64,000 nt of DNA, taken from assembly GCF_032854445.1 (NCBI RefSeq), contig NC_088300.1:66438984-66502983 (forward strand), written 5' to 3'. The DNA is from Liolophura sinensis (lineage: Eukaryota > Mollusca > Polyplacophora > Chitonida > Chitonidae). This document shows positions 1 to 13,612 of the stretch, piece after piece. The stretch's first letter is position 1, and each line of letters begins with the position of its first letter. Made by a program: the position numbers and the translations under genes. The notes beneath the pieces are model-generated. The model searched no databases, had not been told where the DNA came from, and saw nothing but the letters and a program-made list of their open reading frames with translations.

Positions 1-93
1 CACTTTTGGACCTTTCTGGTACATGTGTGTGCGTCATTAAGACACACTGTCAGCAGTGACAGTGAAAGCTTGTTCTGATTGGCAGTCGTCTCA

Positions 94-3000
94 TCAATGC
101 TCCCACACACACTTCGTCATTTTTGATGGAGGAGCAGGCAGACATTTGTTCAGCTTCAAACAACCTGGAGGTGCCCAGTTCTGACAAACAGAAACATCAC
201 AATATTTACCATATAGGATCACAATACTGGCAATGCAATGTTCTAATACACACATTCGAGATACTCCATTATGATAACAGAGTGATGTCCCTTGTGAAGT
301 GATGTCATTGTTTTGTGACACAGCAGGACTTATCTATAACATGAGATGATGTATACGTCTTTGTTTATTTTATTGGTGTTTTACACCGTACTCAAGAATA
401 TTTCATTTATAAATTCGTCCAAGGCCAGCGTTATGGTGGTTGAAACCCCACGACCATCTGCAGGTTGCTGCAGGCCCTCTCATGTATGACTGCAGAGGAA
501 GCCAGCATGCTATGGACTTGAACTCACAGTGACTGCATTGGTGAGATGCTCCTGTATGATTGTGCCATGCTGACACACTAACCACAGAGGCCGCCAATGG
601 TATATAGAATACAGAAAACCAGTTTTCAGACAAGGATTTGGCTGATCTTCTGAATATGTACTTCGATGGGTTTCGGTTCCCAATATTGCAAAAATAATGA
701 TGTTCTGTCAGTACTTTGATCTAAGCACGAACTTCAGCATACAGCTAAGGCCCAATTTATCAGTGTGACTGGTGTTTTATGCCTTCCCAAGAATATATCA
801 ACTCATACATGTATGTGGTGCTCAGGTTTACTGATTGGGGAAACTGGGCTGGGAAAGGTATCAGGTTTTTTTCAAGCAAGAAAATGTTGTCAGATACACC
901 TCTCCTTCATTACAATGCCCTTGGAGGGAGACAAATCTGTCTATTGGATTGGAAGAGGTGAGTGATGTATGTATGTACATGTATATGTATTTATTTGAAG
1001 GGGTTTTAACACCATACTGCATAATTTTTCATTTACATGACCGTGGTCAGGTTAATATGTAGCGGAAAAATTAGGCTGAAATAAATTATCGGTCATGGGC
1101 TTACCCTGGACTTTGCCCAGTTACCTCACATCCGAATCCTGGCCATATAAGTGAAATATTTTTGAGCACGGTTTAAAACACCAATTAAATAAATAAATAG
1201 ATGAACAAATTATCTGTATTATTTATTCAAAATTACCTGTACAGCTGGGTCACAGTAGTTCAGTGATGGTTGCCCAGGTACCAGGTACTCCATGTGTGAG
1301 TTCACTATCTGCTGGATACCTGGCATCACCTGCTTATACTCCTCACTAGAAGGCCTGGGGGAAAATATGACGAGATACAATGAATGTATATGCAAATTTG
1401 GCAGAACTTGTACATCATAAATAGAACAATATATAATACATGTACCCATCTGCCTCAGTGCTGAACAATATGTACCCAAATGCTCCAGCACTAAGCAACT
1501 TGCAGCCTTCTGCTCCAACACTCAACAACATTTATCCCTCTGCTCCAGCACTAAACAACATGTATCCCTCTGCTCGAGTACTAAACAACATGTATCCTTC
1601 TGCTCCAGCACTAAACAACATGTATGCTTCTGCTCCAGCACTAAACAACGTATCCTTCTGCTCCAGCACTAAACAACGTGTATCCTCCTGCTCCAGCACT
1701 AAACAACATGTATCCTTGTGCTCCAGCACTAAACAACATGTATCCTTGTACTCCAGCACTCAACAACATGTATCCTCCTTCTCCAGCAGTAAACAACATA
1801 TATGCTCCAAGACTCAATAATGTATCCTGCTACAGTACTCAACATGTATCTTTCCGCTCCAATGCTCAACAACATGTATCGTTATGCTCCAGAACTCAAA
1901 AACATCAATTTTTTTGCTCCAACACTCAAAAACATGTATCCTTCTGCTCCAACACTCAACAACATGTATCCTTCTGCTCCAACACTCAACAACATGTATC
2001 CTTCTGCTCCAACACTCAACAACATTTATCCTTCTGCTCCAACACTCAACAACATGTATCCTTCTGCTCCAACACTCAACAACATGTATCCTTCTGCTCC
2101 AACACTCAACAACATTTATCCTTCTGCTCCAACACTCAACAACACGTATCCTTCAGTCAGTACTAAACAACACATACCCATCCAGTACTCACCAACACAT
2201 ACCCATCAATAACTGAACAACACATACCCATCCAGTACTACACAACACATACCCATTCAGTACTGAATAACACATACCCATGAAGAACTGAACAACACAT
2301 ACCCATCCAGCGCTGAACAACACATACACATCCAGTATTGAACAACACATATCCAGAGCTGAACAACACCAACCCATCCAGTATTGAACAACACGTACCC
2401 ATCCTGTAATGAACAATGCATGCCCATCTGAGCGTGTATTTACCTAAACATCCCAACCCATTTCAGTATTTATGAATATACACACCTAATCAGGTATTTC
2501 TCCCCAGGGTCTCTGGCCACATGGAACAGAAGAGGCTGTGCAGTGTTGTCCACTTGGTCATGTGTTGTGACATTCTCTATCTCCTGGCCTGGGCAGAAGT
2601 TCACACCCTGAAAAAAGAAACATACACAAAAACTTAAAGGATACATGAAAAGGAACTATAAAACAAAGATTATGTTTCTATGCCAAATGGAAAAACATAT
2701 GCCCTTGAATTTTTGTTAAAAAATTTATTTTGGGGGCATTTTTATACTTGTTAATTACACCTCTATATTATGCATATTTTCCGTCAAAAGTCCGATTTTT
2801 TCAGAATTACGTCATTGTTGACCTTACTCGGAACTCCATGAACACCCCGAAGCGCCCCAAGTGCTTTGAACCGTATCGCTACAGTGTGGGCAAGGTGACA
2901 TGGGGCCAGCTTAGCGCCCCATCCATGCACCTACACCAGACACCATTTGGTCTGTTCCCCACACCCCTACCCGCATTCGGGCAGACCTGTTTCGTCTGTC

Positions 3001-6000
3001 CCCAACAGAGGTTTTTTTTTTAAACAGGGATCATCGTTGACATCACCACTACAAGCTACTTAATTTCTGGACTGACTACTGGCACCTTAAGAGAACTGTA
3101 CTCTGAAGCCATTTTTACCCCCAAAATGAAATCCTTTAATAACTCTTTATTTAATGTATCTTTAACCCTTTAATTATCTTATTTGATCAACATTAATTTA
3201 TTTATTTATTTGACTGGTGTTTTACGCCGTATTCAAGAATGTGTTTATAAGACGGCGGCCAGCATTATGGTGGGTGGAAACCGGGCAGGGCCCGAGGGAA
3301 ACCCACAACCATCCGCAGGTTGCTGACAGACCTTCCCACGGCTGGAGAGGAAGCCAACACGAGCTGGACTTGAACTCACAGCAGCCGCATTGGATCAACT
3401 GTGCTCGAACACTTTTCACTTATATGGGAGTGATCAGGTTTATGGGTGAAGAAAATTGGAGACTCCCACCAAAGCCCCAAAAAATGGTAGTTGGATTCTA
3501 ATTCTAAACCTTATTCTGCTGATAGTTCATTAATTTCATGCACCACTTCAAAGATCTTGCACTCATGTGAATTGTGCACACATTCCTTTATTTATTTATT
3601 TATTTGATTGGTGTTTTATGCCGTACTCAAGAATATTTCACTTATACCACGGTGGCCAGCATTATGGTGGGTGGAAACCGGGTAGAGCCCGGGGGAAACG
3701 CACGGCCATCAGCAGGTTGCTCACAGACCTTCCCACGTGTGGCCGGAGAGGAAGCCAGCATGAGCTGGACTTGAACTCACAGCAAGTACATTGGTGAGAG
3801 ACTTCTGGGTCATTAAGCTGTGCTAGTGTGTTAACCAAATGAGGCCCCTGACATTCTCTGAAGAGGCTTATCAATATCGTGACAAGTACTTTTCTTCCTT
3901 AAACACCATGGAAAATAATCCCGAATGAGAGAGAAAATCATTTTAATCCTTAATTCAGATGAATCAAATGAGCAATCAGATGAACTAACGCCCTCTCTGA
4001 GCAGTATTTATATCCAAGGTCAGTACGTATGGTTAATAGCGCCTTTGTTCAATAAGAATTGATCAGTTTGTATACTGATTCAAATTTTGTTCTCAAGAGA
4101 TGAATTTCATTTATTAGTCAACTTGGCATTTCACATCACTTTCAACATTATTTTCGGTCACTTCATGGTGTCCCTTTTAGCAGTTTGGTTCCAGCGTCAA
4201 TAAACATGGACTTACAGAGCAGTTCTTCAATGCCATGCAGAAGATAGTAGACATGACACCCACCCAGTAACACTGGGACTGACGCTGTTCAGGATTGAAC
4301 CGTGGAGCACTATCACTCCCTCATTTATATGCAGCCATCAAGTGAGGGTCTAATTAAGATTAGTGGAAAGCCAGGGAAGAACCGAGATTGTTGATTTCTA
4401 AGCCTTAGGTTAAATTCAACCATGTGGCTCTACTACTCGGTCATCCCTATGCAGCCATCAAACAAGGGCTAATGAGACTTACACTGTTAAACTCTGTAAG
4501 CGAGTTGGTCCAAGTCCACAAGTGAGCTTTGTAATTCCCAACACGTACTGCCATCAGGGTATTCCCACGGTAAAAAAAGATTGGCCTGAAATGTATGTAA
4601 ATCCTAAAATAACTGGCAATGTAAAATGACATGCGACATGTAAAATGCTCAAGTAGACTTATTTAATTATTTCAATAATCTTCGTTGAACTCTTTAGCTT
4701 CAAGACTTTTTCACTTATACAATAGCAATCAGTTTTACAGTAGCTAAGTAAATCATACCCTGCCAGCAAGTTTATACTGATAACTGAGCTGTTGCTCACT
4801 TAGTGAATCTGGAATTGCAGATATTCATTGTCCAAAGCCAATACAGAATGGGTAACTCGTGAAACTCCTTCCCGCCTGTATCAAGACAGTCCAAAACTGT
4901 GAACTTATTTATTCTTTCCTTCAGTACGTCACAATTATCGGTGTATGTGTACTCATAAAACATATATGTACTACACACTCACCGTAACGTCACATAAGAA
5001 AATGATGTATTCTACAGTCATTTGGTCTGTCTGTGTAGCTCATCCTTGAGCTTCCCATTCATACTTCAAGACGCCCAATTTGCATTTTGTCATATTTAGG
5101 ATTAAACAGTCACAAAATGTCATAAGATACATGTGTGTATGTAAATATATATATATCTACATTTTAACTTTAATTTGTCACAGGCACTTTTCGGCCATGG
5201 CCAATCAGGGTCATACCGTCTGATCAAATTCCTTTATACCTGTCTGTGTTACTATTGTTGAAGAAGGCTCCAGTGAGGCTGATGCCGTCAATTATTCTGT
5301 CATCAGGTTTAGGGATCCCGGCCAGTTCTAACAATGTAGTGAACAGGTCCATCAGGTTTCCTAACTGACGGGAAACCTGGGGTAGTCAAAGCAACACAAC
5401 CGATTAATAACAACAGTTAGGAATTTAAAATATGTCTATGAAAAAGTTAAATAGCAAACACTGGTTGGTGTTGGAGATAAAAGTTGAGGGGAATTGTTTC
5501 AGCGTTTGAGTATTCCCCTACCAGGAAATCATTCATCCTTGATTTAAATCCAGTTTAGATTTTCTACATTTCCATTTGACTTGTGGAGACTAAAACAACC
5601 ACAGTACTTGTGCCTTATTACATCATGGAAGACACTACTTCCTTGTTACAACCACAGTACTACCTAGTCACAGTATAAACCACAATAGTACTTCCTTGTT
5701 GCAGTATCAACAGTACTACTGCCTTGCTACAGTATCAACAGTACTACTGCCTTGTAACAGTGTAATCCACATTACTTTTGTCTTGTTATGGTATTAGCCA
5801 ACAGTACTCCTTGGTACAGACATGTATCTACCACAGTACATCTGCCTTGCTACAATATCAGTCACAGTACTTGTCTCGTCTAAGTATTAGCCACTGTTCA
5901 CACCCACCGTTCCAGGTCTGATCTTCCCTGGCCACATAGCAATGGCCGGCTCACGCATTCCTCCCTCAAATGTTGTCTCCTTTCCACACAAGAATGGTCC

Positions 6001-9000
6001 ATTACTTCCTCCTACCATAGACACATAAAAGCAACCATTCATTTTTTTTGTTAGTTCCGTATCAGTCATACAATAACTGTCAATCGATCCATCTCACCAA
6101 AGTTTCACACAGAAATCCTCAAAATTGCCTGTCCAAGACTGGGATTGAATTAGCATCTCTCATGTTTGAGGAATTTCCATACACACAATCATTTGGGGCT
6201 TTTATTTTTACAGGTAGGTTTGATTTTATAAATATGAATACTTCATGAACATCTTTTTACAAAGCTTTGAACTAAGACTTTTCCCTATTTACCAAAGACA
6301 TCATATGCAGCTCACCATACATTAGTATTTAGGGAGAAGTTCAGTACATTTTGTCTCTCGTGAAAATGATCATAATTTGAAAACTAATTGTCTCTTTTTA
6401 TGAACTTCTGTCAAGGCCAATTTAGTACCAGGTAGATGACTCCACCATGAAGTTTCCACAAAAATAAAATGTCATAAATGTACAGTAGCCTGAAAATGTG
6501 CAAATACAATGCATAATCATTAATTATCACTTGCATATATCCCTATGTAGGCTGCCCTGATGGCAGTAGTATTACTACTAGAGTATCAAACACATGTACT
6601 CACCCCCAGTCTTAGCATATGTGGCAGCTCCATTGTCAGACGAGAAAAAAGCCAGGGTATTACTGTCAATTCCTAACTCTGCCAGTTTCTGTAAGATTTG
6701 TCCAACCCCATAATCCAGTTCTCGTACAGCATCCCCATACCTTGTATAACAACAACAGATAAGAACTGGAGCGAAATGTAGTTTTGTTTATTTGTCTGAA
6801 AGATTTTAATTTTGTCTGTCATTCTGAGCTCTAATATTAAATGATTTTCAATAATTCTGAAATTATGTGGCACGCAAATTCTCTTAATTTTACCAGTCTG
6901 ATTCTGTAATTAAAGTAGATTTCTTAATGTAGGCGACTGGTGTGTATTGCTTTTCAATCACCACTAAAGAAATACAAAAAAAGTTTACAGGACTAAAAAG
7001 TCTAGCTTCTGTTACCAAGTTCTATAATCACTTACAAAGACCAATGTTAAATTATTTCAAGATGGTGTGATGAATTTTAGTGTGACACAAAGGGGCATAA
7101 CTCTACTGATATCATGTTATCATACCAAAATCTTCACATGGATGGACTGAAGAAGATCTTTGCACGTAATGAAAGCATACTTACAAACCCCTATTACTGG
7201 TGCCAAGGAATTTTTTCGAGGCATACAGTGGATCATGAGTGGCATCAACAGCCCAGTAAAGCAAAAAAGGGGTATCGCTCAGCGCATTCTTCTCGATGAA
7301 GGTCAAAGCTTCCTGTAAGGCAATTGGTACAACATTTCATGTGTAAAATTATCATTTCCTCAACAGAAAGAGGAAAACACAAATATTTTCAAGAGACAAA
7401 CTATTTAAGTAACTGTGATCTAACAATATACATTAAGAGACTTAACATTTCACAGTGCATTTTTACAGGCAAATGAATGTCATAAAATATTACTTTTCAT
7501 GCTGAAACTTACTTAGATCACAAATCTTATTTTCACGTACAGAAAATCAAGCTTCTGGATATATTTAAACATCTCCCCAATCTTACCTCAATGTACATCT
7601 GCGTTAGATTAGATTCCCCAGTCTTTTGATCTATCTGAAACTCTTCATAATATCTGTAACATGGGAGAAACAAGAGCTTCAGGTTTCATCATACATATAC
7701 AATCTGATAAGCAGATTGGGAGTATAAGGTGGCATCACAGCCAGTGTTTGTGGCCAGCAATAACTGAGGCATGTTTATAAATAAATACATGCAGACTATT
7801 ATTAACAATTTCTGGGATGAGAGAAACTTCAAAATTAACCAACAATGTACTGTCTGTACTACGCGCATGTTGAAGTTACATCACTATCTCAGTAATATCA
7901 CTATCTCAGTAATATCACTATCTCAGTAATATCACTATCTCAGTAATATCACTAAGCCACATCAAGCAGCTGCTCTCTACAATGACTTGTCAGTAATTAC
8001 CCTAATTCTCCTAATTTTTGGGACACCTGTTCTGGTCTTTTCTATACATGTAATTGTAGCAGGGATATTTAGCCTCTCTTTTCTCACATGGTTAATCTAT
8101 CGAAAGAACAACATACTCATATCTTTATTTTTTCTCAAATCTAAGAGAAAAATGTAATTCAATCTTCACTTATAGCACCACTAATATCCGTCCTAAAAAT
8201 TAGAAGCAACATATCAGGTAAAACATACAGAACTCTTCAGAAAGGCATATGAAAACAATTCAGGAAAGAACAGTGCTAAAGACATAGAATTCTTTACAAA
8301 TGTTCTTTAATCTTGTAATACACCTTTAAAAAATTAGCTTGTTCTATACAAAACAGATGAAAACCCTCTGGAAATACCTACAGAACTGTTCAAAATGATT
8401 GGCAAAGAAACTTGATAATATCAGCTTATCAGGAGGAATTATAAAAGGGTTATCTCACCTTCCAGCCATTTCAGCGTCTCTGTACACCGGGATGTTGGGT
8501 GTGTTCTTGTCATTGTATGGACCAAAGTGACAGTTAGGGGCCCCGAACCATTCATCAAAGCCATGCTTCAGTGGGTGATACTGTGGGCGATGGCCCAAAT
8601 GCCTGCACAACAAAGTACATGTAACAATTCCCAAGACTGTAGCACACGGTTATTTTCAATCTGGACTATTAAGGTGTTGGTTACAGATTGATTTTTTTTA
8701 TTTATGTATTTAATTGTCTGATTAGTTTTTTAAGCCATACTCAAGATTGTTTCACTAAAACAGCAGCATCCAACTTTATGGTGGGAGTAAACCCATGAGC
8801 ATCCGCAGGTTGCTGGCTCACCTTCCCACAAACCACAGGAGAGTAAACCAGTTTGCTGGTTACAGAGTTTTCATTACCTGCTTTATTGCATTTTCCATAC
8901 AACATGAATCAGATTTGTTTGAAATGTTTCACTAAATTTCAGTTTGCTGTGAACTTATCAATACTTCTGATATTCTTTAATATTCTTCTATCAATAGCAC

Positions 9001-12000
9001 TGCACTTATCAGGCGCATGTATAGCGCCACGACACAATCCTCAAACGCAGGTATTTGGGTCTGATGTTCACCAAACTTATACAATCTGATAAAATCACAA
9101 ATGTTCTAGATAGTACAAAATCTAAATGATTTGAGATTAGGTTTTTGAAATTTGAGCAAAATGAGAAACACGCTATCACTGCATGAATGATTATGGCTTG
9201 ATTCCAAATCCATGCTGTCAACATTTTACTTGTAGCTGCTACAAACTGCTACATACACATGTATGTATGTAAATACGAACCATTTTCCAATGATTTTATT
9301 CCTGTAGCCTGCCTTCTGAAGCAGCTCAGGGAAAAGAATTTCAGTGTCGTTGATGCCCCCAACTATCACTTGTGGAGTGTAGGCTGGAAGACAATAAGGT
9401 GTGGAGATGTGTTAACACTTGGGAGAGGAATAACTGGACCTGCGAGGTATTGTAGTCATCACAAAACATTGTGAAGCCATCTTTATTAGGGTTACTTACA
9501 TGAAATCTCACCACTGTTTATTGATTTCATTTATTTGACTGTTGGTTAATGCCATACTCAAAAATTTTTCTTCACATATAGGATGGTGAACAGTGTTAGG
9601 GGATGAGGAAACCAGTATGCCTGGGATAAACTCTCAGACCTTTGGCAAGTTACTTATGAACTTTCCCACATGTGATGAATCAATATTCACGCCATATCTG
9701 TGGAAACAAAACATCAGATTGTATAAACAACCACAGGAGTGTCTTCAATCATTTATTATCATCAAAGCAACAAAAAGTAATGGGAGCAGGGAATCTATAA
9801 TTTCAAATGATAGCTTCTGTGTGGACCCCACACGTCCGTGTTCATTCAGTAATATTCAGTAATAAGTGGAATCACACTCTGTATTACTATACGGTCTGGC
9901 TATAAACTGTTATTATATGTGATCTAAATATTATTCATTATTTGTATCCTATGGACTTGAGTCTGCAATAAAACTTAATAATAATAATAATAATAAATAA
10001 TTAACCCTGTACAGGGTGATTGAAAGGCAAGTACCAATCACTGGAGAACCCACTCCCTCTCAAAATTGTTCAACTTTCAAAAAATAAGTCTTTATGATAA
10101 ATTTATACATGCCATACAATAATGGTCAAATAAGGAAGTCTCCATAAATAACAAAAAAAAAAACAAATAAAAAACAGTATCTATGCCAAGCGGTGTGTTC
10201 TATAACCCTTGTTGGTAAATCGAACACAGCTTGAGGTTTTAAACTTAAAATTTTCAGATTTCCCTGAAACAAGTTGTTATCATTATAATGGTTTGAAGCC
10301 AGCTTTATATTTATTTCTTTTGCACTTACCATTCCTGGCATGGGCATTATCTGAGTAAAAACCATTCCTTATTGGCAGTCTGCCACTCAGCAATGCTGCA
10401 CGTGCTGTCAACAGAAAACAGTGAACAAAGATTTCAGCTGAACCCAATATACACCCTAACAAATATATTTCTGTTTATAGTATTGTAGATATTTACAATA
10501 TGGTTACTATGGCAACCACAAAAATTTACGTAAATTGGGGCAAGACAACTAACACTGAATATCTGCCTTATACAAATGTAACAGCAGTCACACTTATGGG
10601 GGAATGGCAGGGAACCAGAGTAGATGACTGCCCTTCCCTAGGTACCTGATAGACCTCCTGACATAAAGCCTCAATCGCTCCACAACTAAAACATAAACCT
10701 TGTAACCATATCAAAAGTGGGATTTATGTGAGATTATGATGTCTGGAATCTTTTATAAGAAATGTACATATATAAGCTATATACTTACACGGTGAACACA
10801 GTGGATTTGCAGAATAAAAATCTGGAAAGAGCATTCCAAATGCTGCCATCTGATCCAGATTAGGTGTCTCCTTACTGGGCTCCCCAAACACCCCGAGGTC
10901 TCCCCATCCCATCTGCAAAAAAAAAAAATGAGAAGTTAGTGTGACACTCGTAATCTCAGTGTGAGTCCTCACAACATAATAGGACCAGAGGCACACATCA
11001 TTCATCACACACATGCTGTCTCTGCCTTTAATACATTCTGAGAAGTCTTTGGTATCACTATACCTGTTGTTGTATGACACCATGGATGTAGAATGTGATG
11101 AGTGAAGTGACCTGGTTAATTTATATTCTAATATATAGGAAAAGAATTTTTAAAAACAGCAACACGAAACATCCCTGTTTAAATAGTCCATCCACAATCA
11201 AATACATATACTAAATTTAAAGTTCCTAGTTTAATGTGAGTTTGGTTTCTGTTCTGACTAAGGCATCTCCACATGAACAGAAGGACAGAAAGACAAGACA
11301 GTGTGACAACATTTATAATCCCCTTGGCATATTATACCACTGGAACAGGGAATAAGTTTTATCACATTTTCGGCAGACCTGCAGCTAAATTATTAAAACA
11401 TATAAAAACAAAAATTACTAAAAATTCAAGTGTAGTTATTGCAAACAGCTTCATTTGCTGTGGTAATCCTAATACATCAGCGAAACTGATGGATATGTAT
11501 ATGTAAGAAACACGAACACTGAAAATTATTTTTATATAATGCATTACACACTGTTAATAACTGGTTAATGAAGAGGTTGGGTGACTATATGCAGATATTA
11601 TACAGATGTGAAATTGCAATCTTGATGTTTACAGAAGTAAGTATATCTCACATACATTGTAAAATCAATATGAGCAGCTTGATTCCATCTGTGACAAAAT
11701 TACCTCTAAATTTTCATTAACACTTGTAAAGGTACTTTACTTTTATTGATTGACAGTCAATATGACCCCACATCAAAGGTCAGTGATAACACAAAAGCAT
11801 ATGTCATGAGTGATCACAATGTACTGTTTGTGAACAATTTAGGTCACTTAAAGTTCAGAGGTACCTGATACAACTATATCTGAATACTAAAAAACAAGGA
11901 AAAATAACTCGAGCAAGCTGACATAACCCAGGTTATACAGCTTACTCAGTGTCATGATGTTTTAGTCTTCAAACAACCACTGTATTTTCAGCATTTGTTC

Positions 12001-13530
12001 ATAATTCTGTATGTTTTTTCTTGATACTATAACAGGCAATTATTATCACAAAAATGCAATAAGTTAATTGTTATGCTCAAGTCTACAAACTAGAAATGTG
12101 CAATTCAATAAGTGCTATATCTTATTACATTGCTGAAAGTACTGTTGGGTTTAACTCATCTGAATTGTTCAATTAATTATTTAATGATTATAAAACAGAT
12201 GCTAAATGAGAAAACAAGGGAAGCTGATAAGCTGGCCTCAGACAGAGAAACGGGTAATACAAAATCACAAGCTTATTTGTCATTTTTTTTTTTTTTTAAA
12301 GTTATTTTGGTTCAGATGCTGGAAATCCATGAATCTGAATAGATGTTATGTGATGGAACAGATTTTGTGTGCAATGACTGATATGTGTAATCTTATTAAT
12401 TGTTGTAAGTTCATTGGAAAGTCAGTACTGTTTGACAAGGGCTGGTATCATGCCAAAGTGTGCAGCTATTATTGCAGAAACAATGCACAGGGGTAAGATT
12501 TATTTATTTATTTATTTTGATTGGTGTTTTAGACCGTACTCAAGAATATTTTCGCCTATACTTCCGCAGCCAGAATTATGGTGGAAGGAAACCGAGCAGA
12601 GTCCGAGGGAAACCCAAGACCATCTGCAGGTTGATGGACACAGGGACAAAAGGCATGAAGAATACCACAGTTTCCAGGTTTCAGGCTGTAGTGTAGAAGC
12701 CTAGCTACTAATTAAATGTGATTTCAACCACAGTCTAGCTACAGGTCGCCAAAATGGCCACCTGCTACAGGGCAGCAATGAGCAGCACTTTCTTTTATGT
12801 GTATCTGAATTAAGGAAAAAGTGAGGAATGAATTATAAGTGCATTCAAGGTGGATTCTTTTCACTTCACTTAGTCCAAACAGCCGACATGTATGTGGCAC
12901 TGAATTTTCTGACCAGAACTTGCAGCAGATATTCTGATAAGCCTTACTGCAGTTATGCTTATCACATTATCTCCTGTGCCTCTGTACTGCAAGTTCTAAA
13001 ATTCGGACTAAGGTCTACGTGGCTGAATAGATCTAATGATGCACTGACATGCCAGGCTGTACCCTGCAGCTTTGTACAGTACTGTAAGTACATAGTACCT
13101 TATTATCTCTGCTTTCTGCTTAAAAATTAAATTCACTGGTATAGCCCTAGCGGGATGTAATTGCTATCATTAACCCAGCAACTAATAAAATGAACGTATC
13201 TCGTTCCGCAAACAAGAGTTGTTGCCAGTCCTTCTAAATGGAACGGGTGAGCTATTTGAAATTCAGACATTCAGAGTGACAATGATGAATGCCAAAACGT
13301 TAAAATAGCACAATGAGACCATATATCCCAAACTGCATGACAATAGGAAAAGCATATGACTCAGTAGTTGCATTGAGAGCGCCTTACGCCACAAGTTACA
13401 ACGAAATTCGCATCTTTAGAAATATACTCACATCATCCATAAGCATAATCACAAAATTTGGTTTGCTTGCCGCGAAAACGTAAGAGGAAGTTGCCAGAAG
13501 GCCAAGCACTAATAAAGTAGTGAACATCAT
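94..13530 (-). CDS. GALNS: N-acetylgalactosamine-6-sulfatase, complete, 14 coding exons
   Basis: Lysosomal sulfatase that removes 6-sulfate from galactose or GalNAc-6-sulfate of keratan and chondroitin sulfate. Coding exons in order: 13432-13530, 10789-10912, 10330-10404, 9281-9383, 8459-8602, 7587-7653, 7185-7312, 6604-6740, 5908-6011, 5240-5376, 4483-4585, 2486-2607, 1237-1354, 94-180. All introns are GT-AG, the phases close, and the product is 515 aa (human 522). The start is the first in-frame ATG after an upstream TAA; it is followed by a hydrophobic signal peptide ([20 protein letters not shown]). Visible catalytic elements are metal-binding LMDD, the formylglycine motif CSPSR (its second Ser codon is split between exons 2 and 3), GKWHLGH, DATHDP, SSDNGA and [11 protein letters not shown]. 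The C-terminus (NWAPPGC..KCL..KCVWEH) matches GALNS rather than arylsulfatase A or B. Several introns hold minisatellites or SINEs. The family assignment rests on remembered vertebrate sequence and is very secure. Confidence 0.97.
362..598 (-). mobile_element. SINE, family A (tRNA-derived)
   Basis: On the plus strand it reads from the AT-rich tail through GGTGTTTTACACCGTACTCA and AAGAATATTTCA to CTTGAACTCACAGTGACTGC and CACAGAGGCC, so the tRNA-like head is on the minus strand. It lies in GALNS intron 13 and is diverged. Confidence 0.75.
1090..1206 (+). mobile_element. SINE family A, 3' fragment
   Basis: Keeps only the tail region: CATATAAGTGAAATATTTTT, then AAACACCAATTAAATAAATA. GALNS intron 13. 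Confidence 0.6.
1436..2165. repeat. 30-bp minisatellite filling GALNS intron 12
   Basis: About 24 copies of a 30-bp unit CAACATGTATCCTTCTGCTC plus CAACACTCAA. Copies between 1930 and 2150 are nearly identical, and diversity rises toward 1440. The unit length is a multiple of three, so several frames on both strands stay open, including a ([10 protein letters not shown])n frame. The array lies wholly between exons 12 and 13 of GALNS and is not coding. Confidence 0.95.
2166..2425. repeat. About 24-25 bp minisatellite next to the 30-bp array
   Basis: Imperfect copies of AACAACACATACCCATCCAG plus TACTG, degenerating toward 2420 just before GALNS exon 12. It appears related to the neighbouring array through its AACAACA core. 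Confidence 0.85.
3195..3398 (-). mobile_element. SINE family A copy
   Basis: TTTATTTATT tail, TACGCCGTATTCAAGAATG, GCCAGCATTATGGTGGGTGG, CATCCGCAGGTTGCTGACAG and GAACTCACAGCAGCCGCATT on the plus strand. It is truncated before the end of the tRNA-like head. GALNS intron 11. Confidence 0.85.
3587..3847 (-). mobile_element. SINE family A, near full length
   Basis: Has the ATTT-rich tail, the conserved middle and the tRNA-like head (minus strand), ending near GGCCCC on the plus strand. GALNS intron 11. Confidence 0.85.
4831..4985 (-). repeat. Dispersed repeat, copy 1, within GALNS intron 10
   Basis: Minus-strand partner of 31513-31692. Unlike copy 2 it keeps GATACAGGCGGGAAGGAG and CACGAGTTACCCATTC at its 3' part, so it is probably closer to the source element. 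Confidence 0.75.
5599..5885. repeat. Imperfect minisatellite in GALNS intron 9
   Basis: Repeated CAGTACTACTGCCTTGCTAC and AGTATCAA blocks with a period of roughly 27-30 bp. Units are strongly diverged except a near-identical pair at about 5705-5760. Confidence 0.75.
7879..7955. repeat. 17-bp tandem repeat
   Basis: About 4.5 perfect copies of ATATCACTATCTCAGTA in GALNS intron 5. Confidence 0.95.
8693..8850 (-). mobile_element. SINE family A, degraded
   Basis: Recognisable by AAGCCATACTCAAGATTGTT, TTATGGTGGGAG and CATCCGCAGGTTGCTGGCTC. The head is lost. GALNS intron 4. Confidence 0.7.
9530..9690 (-). mobile_element. SINE-like element, family C
   Basis: Variant with TTTATTTGACTGTTGGTTAA, GCCATACTCAAAAATTTTTC and later CTTTGGCAAGTTACTTATGA. 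It is related to family A in the tail but differs in the middle. GALNS intron 3. Confidence 0.5.
12499..12640 (-). mobile_element. SINE family A fragment in GALNS intron 1
   Basis: TTTATTTATT tail, GGTGTTTTAGACCGTACTCA, CAGAATTATGGTGGAAGG and CCATCTGCAGG; broken off after the central domain. Confidence 0.75.
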
Positions 13531-13612
13531 CTTTGCTACAACAGACTTTTTGCAAACGTCCCTTTCTTTTTCAGTCAGGCCGTCTGCTATTGAAAACAAG
13601 TCATGTGCTTAG

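Noticed and set aside
1440-2216. Overlapping repetitive open frames, up to 162 codons
   Set aside because: They follow a 30-bp minisatellite inside a GALNS intron and appear in several frames on both strands.
7879-7955. CRISPR-like array
   Set aside because: Short direct repeats without spacers in a eukaryotic intron; a simple tandem repeat.
12828-13130. 100-codon plus-strand frame
   Set aside because: Lies in GALNS intron 1, has no recognisable domain and no splice or promoter support.
13531-13599. Longer GALNS N-terminus
   Set aside because: The extension has no ATG (its first codon would be TTG) and is preceded by an in-frame TAA; the ATG at 13530 starts a good signal peptide.
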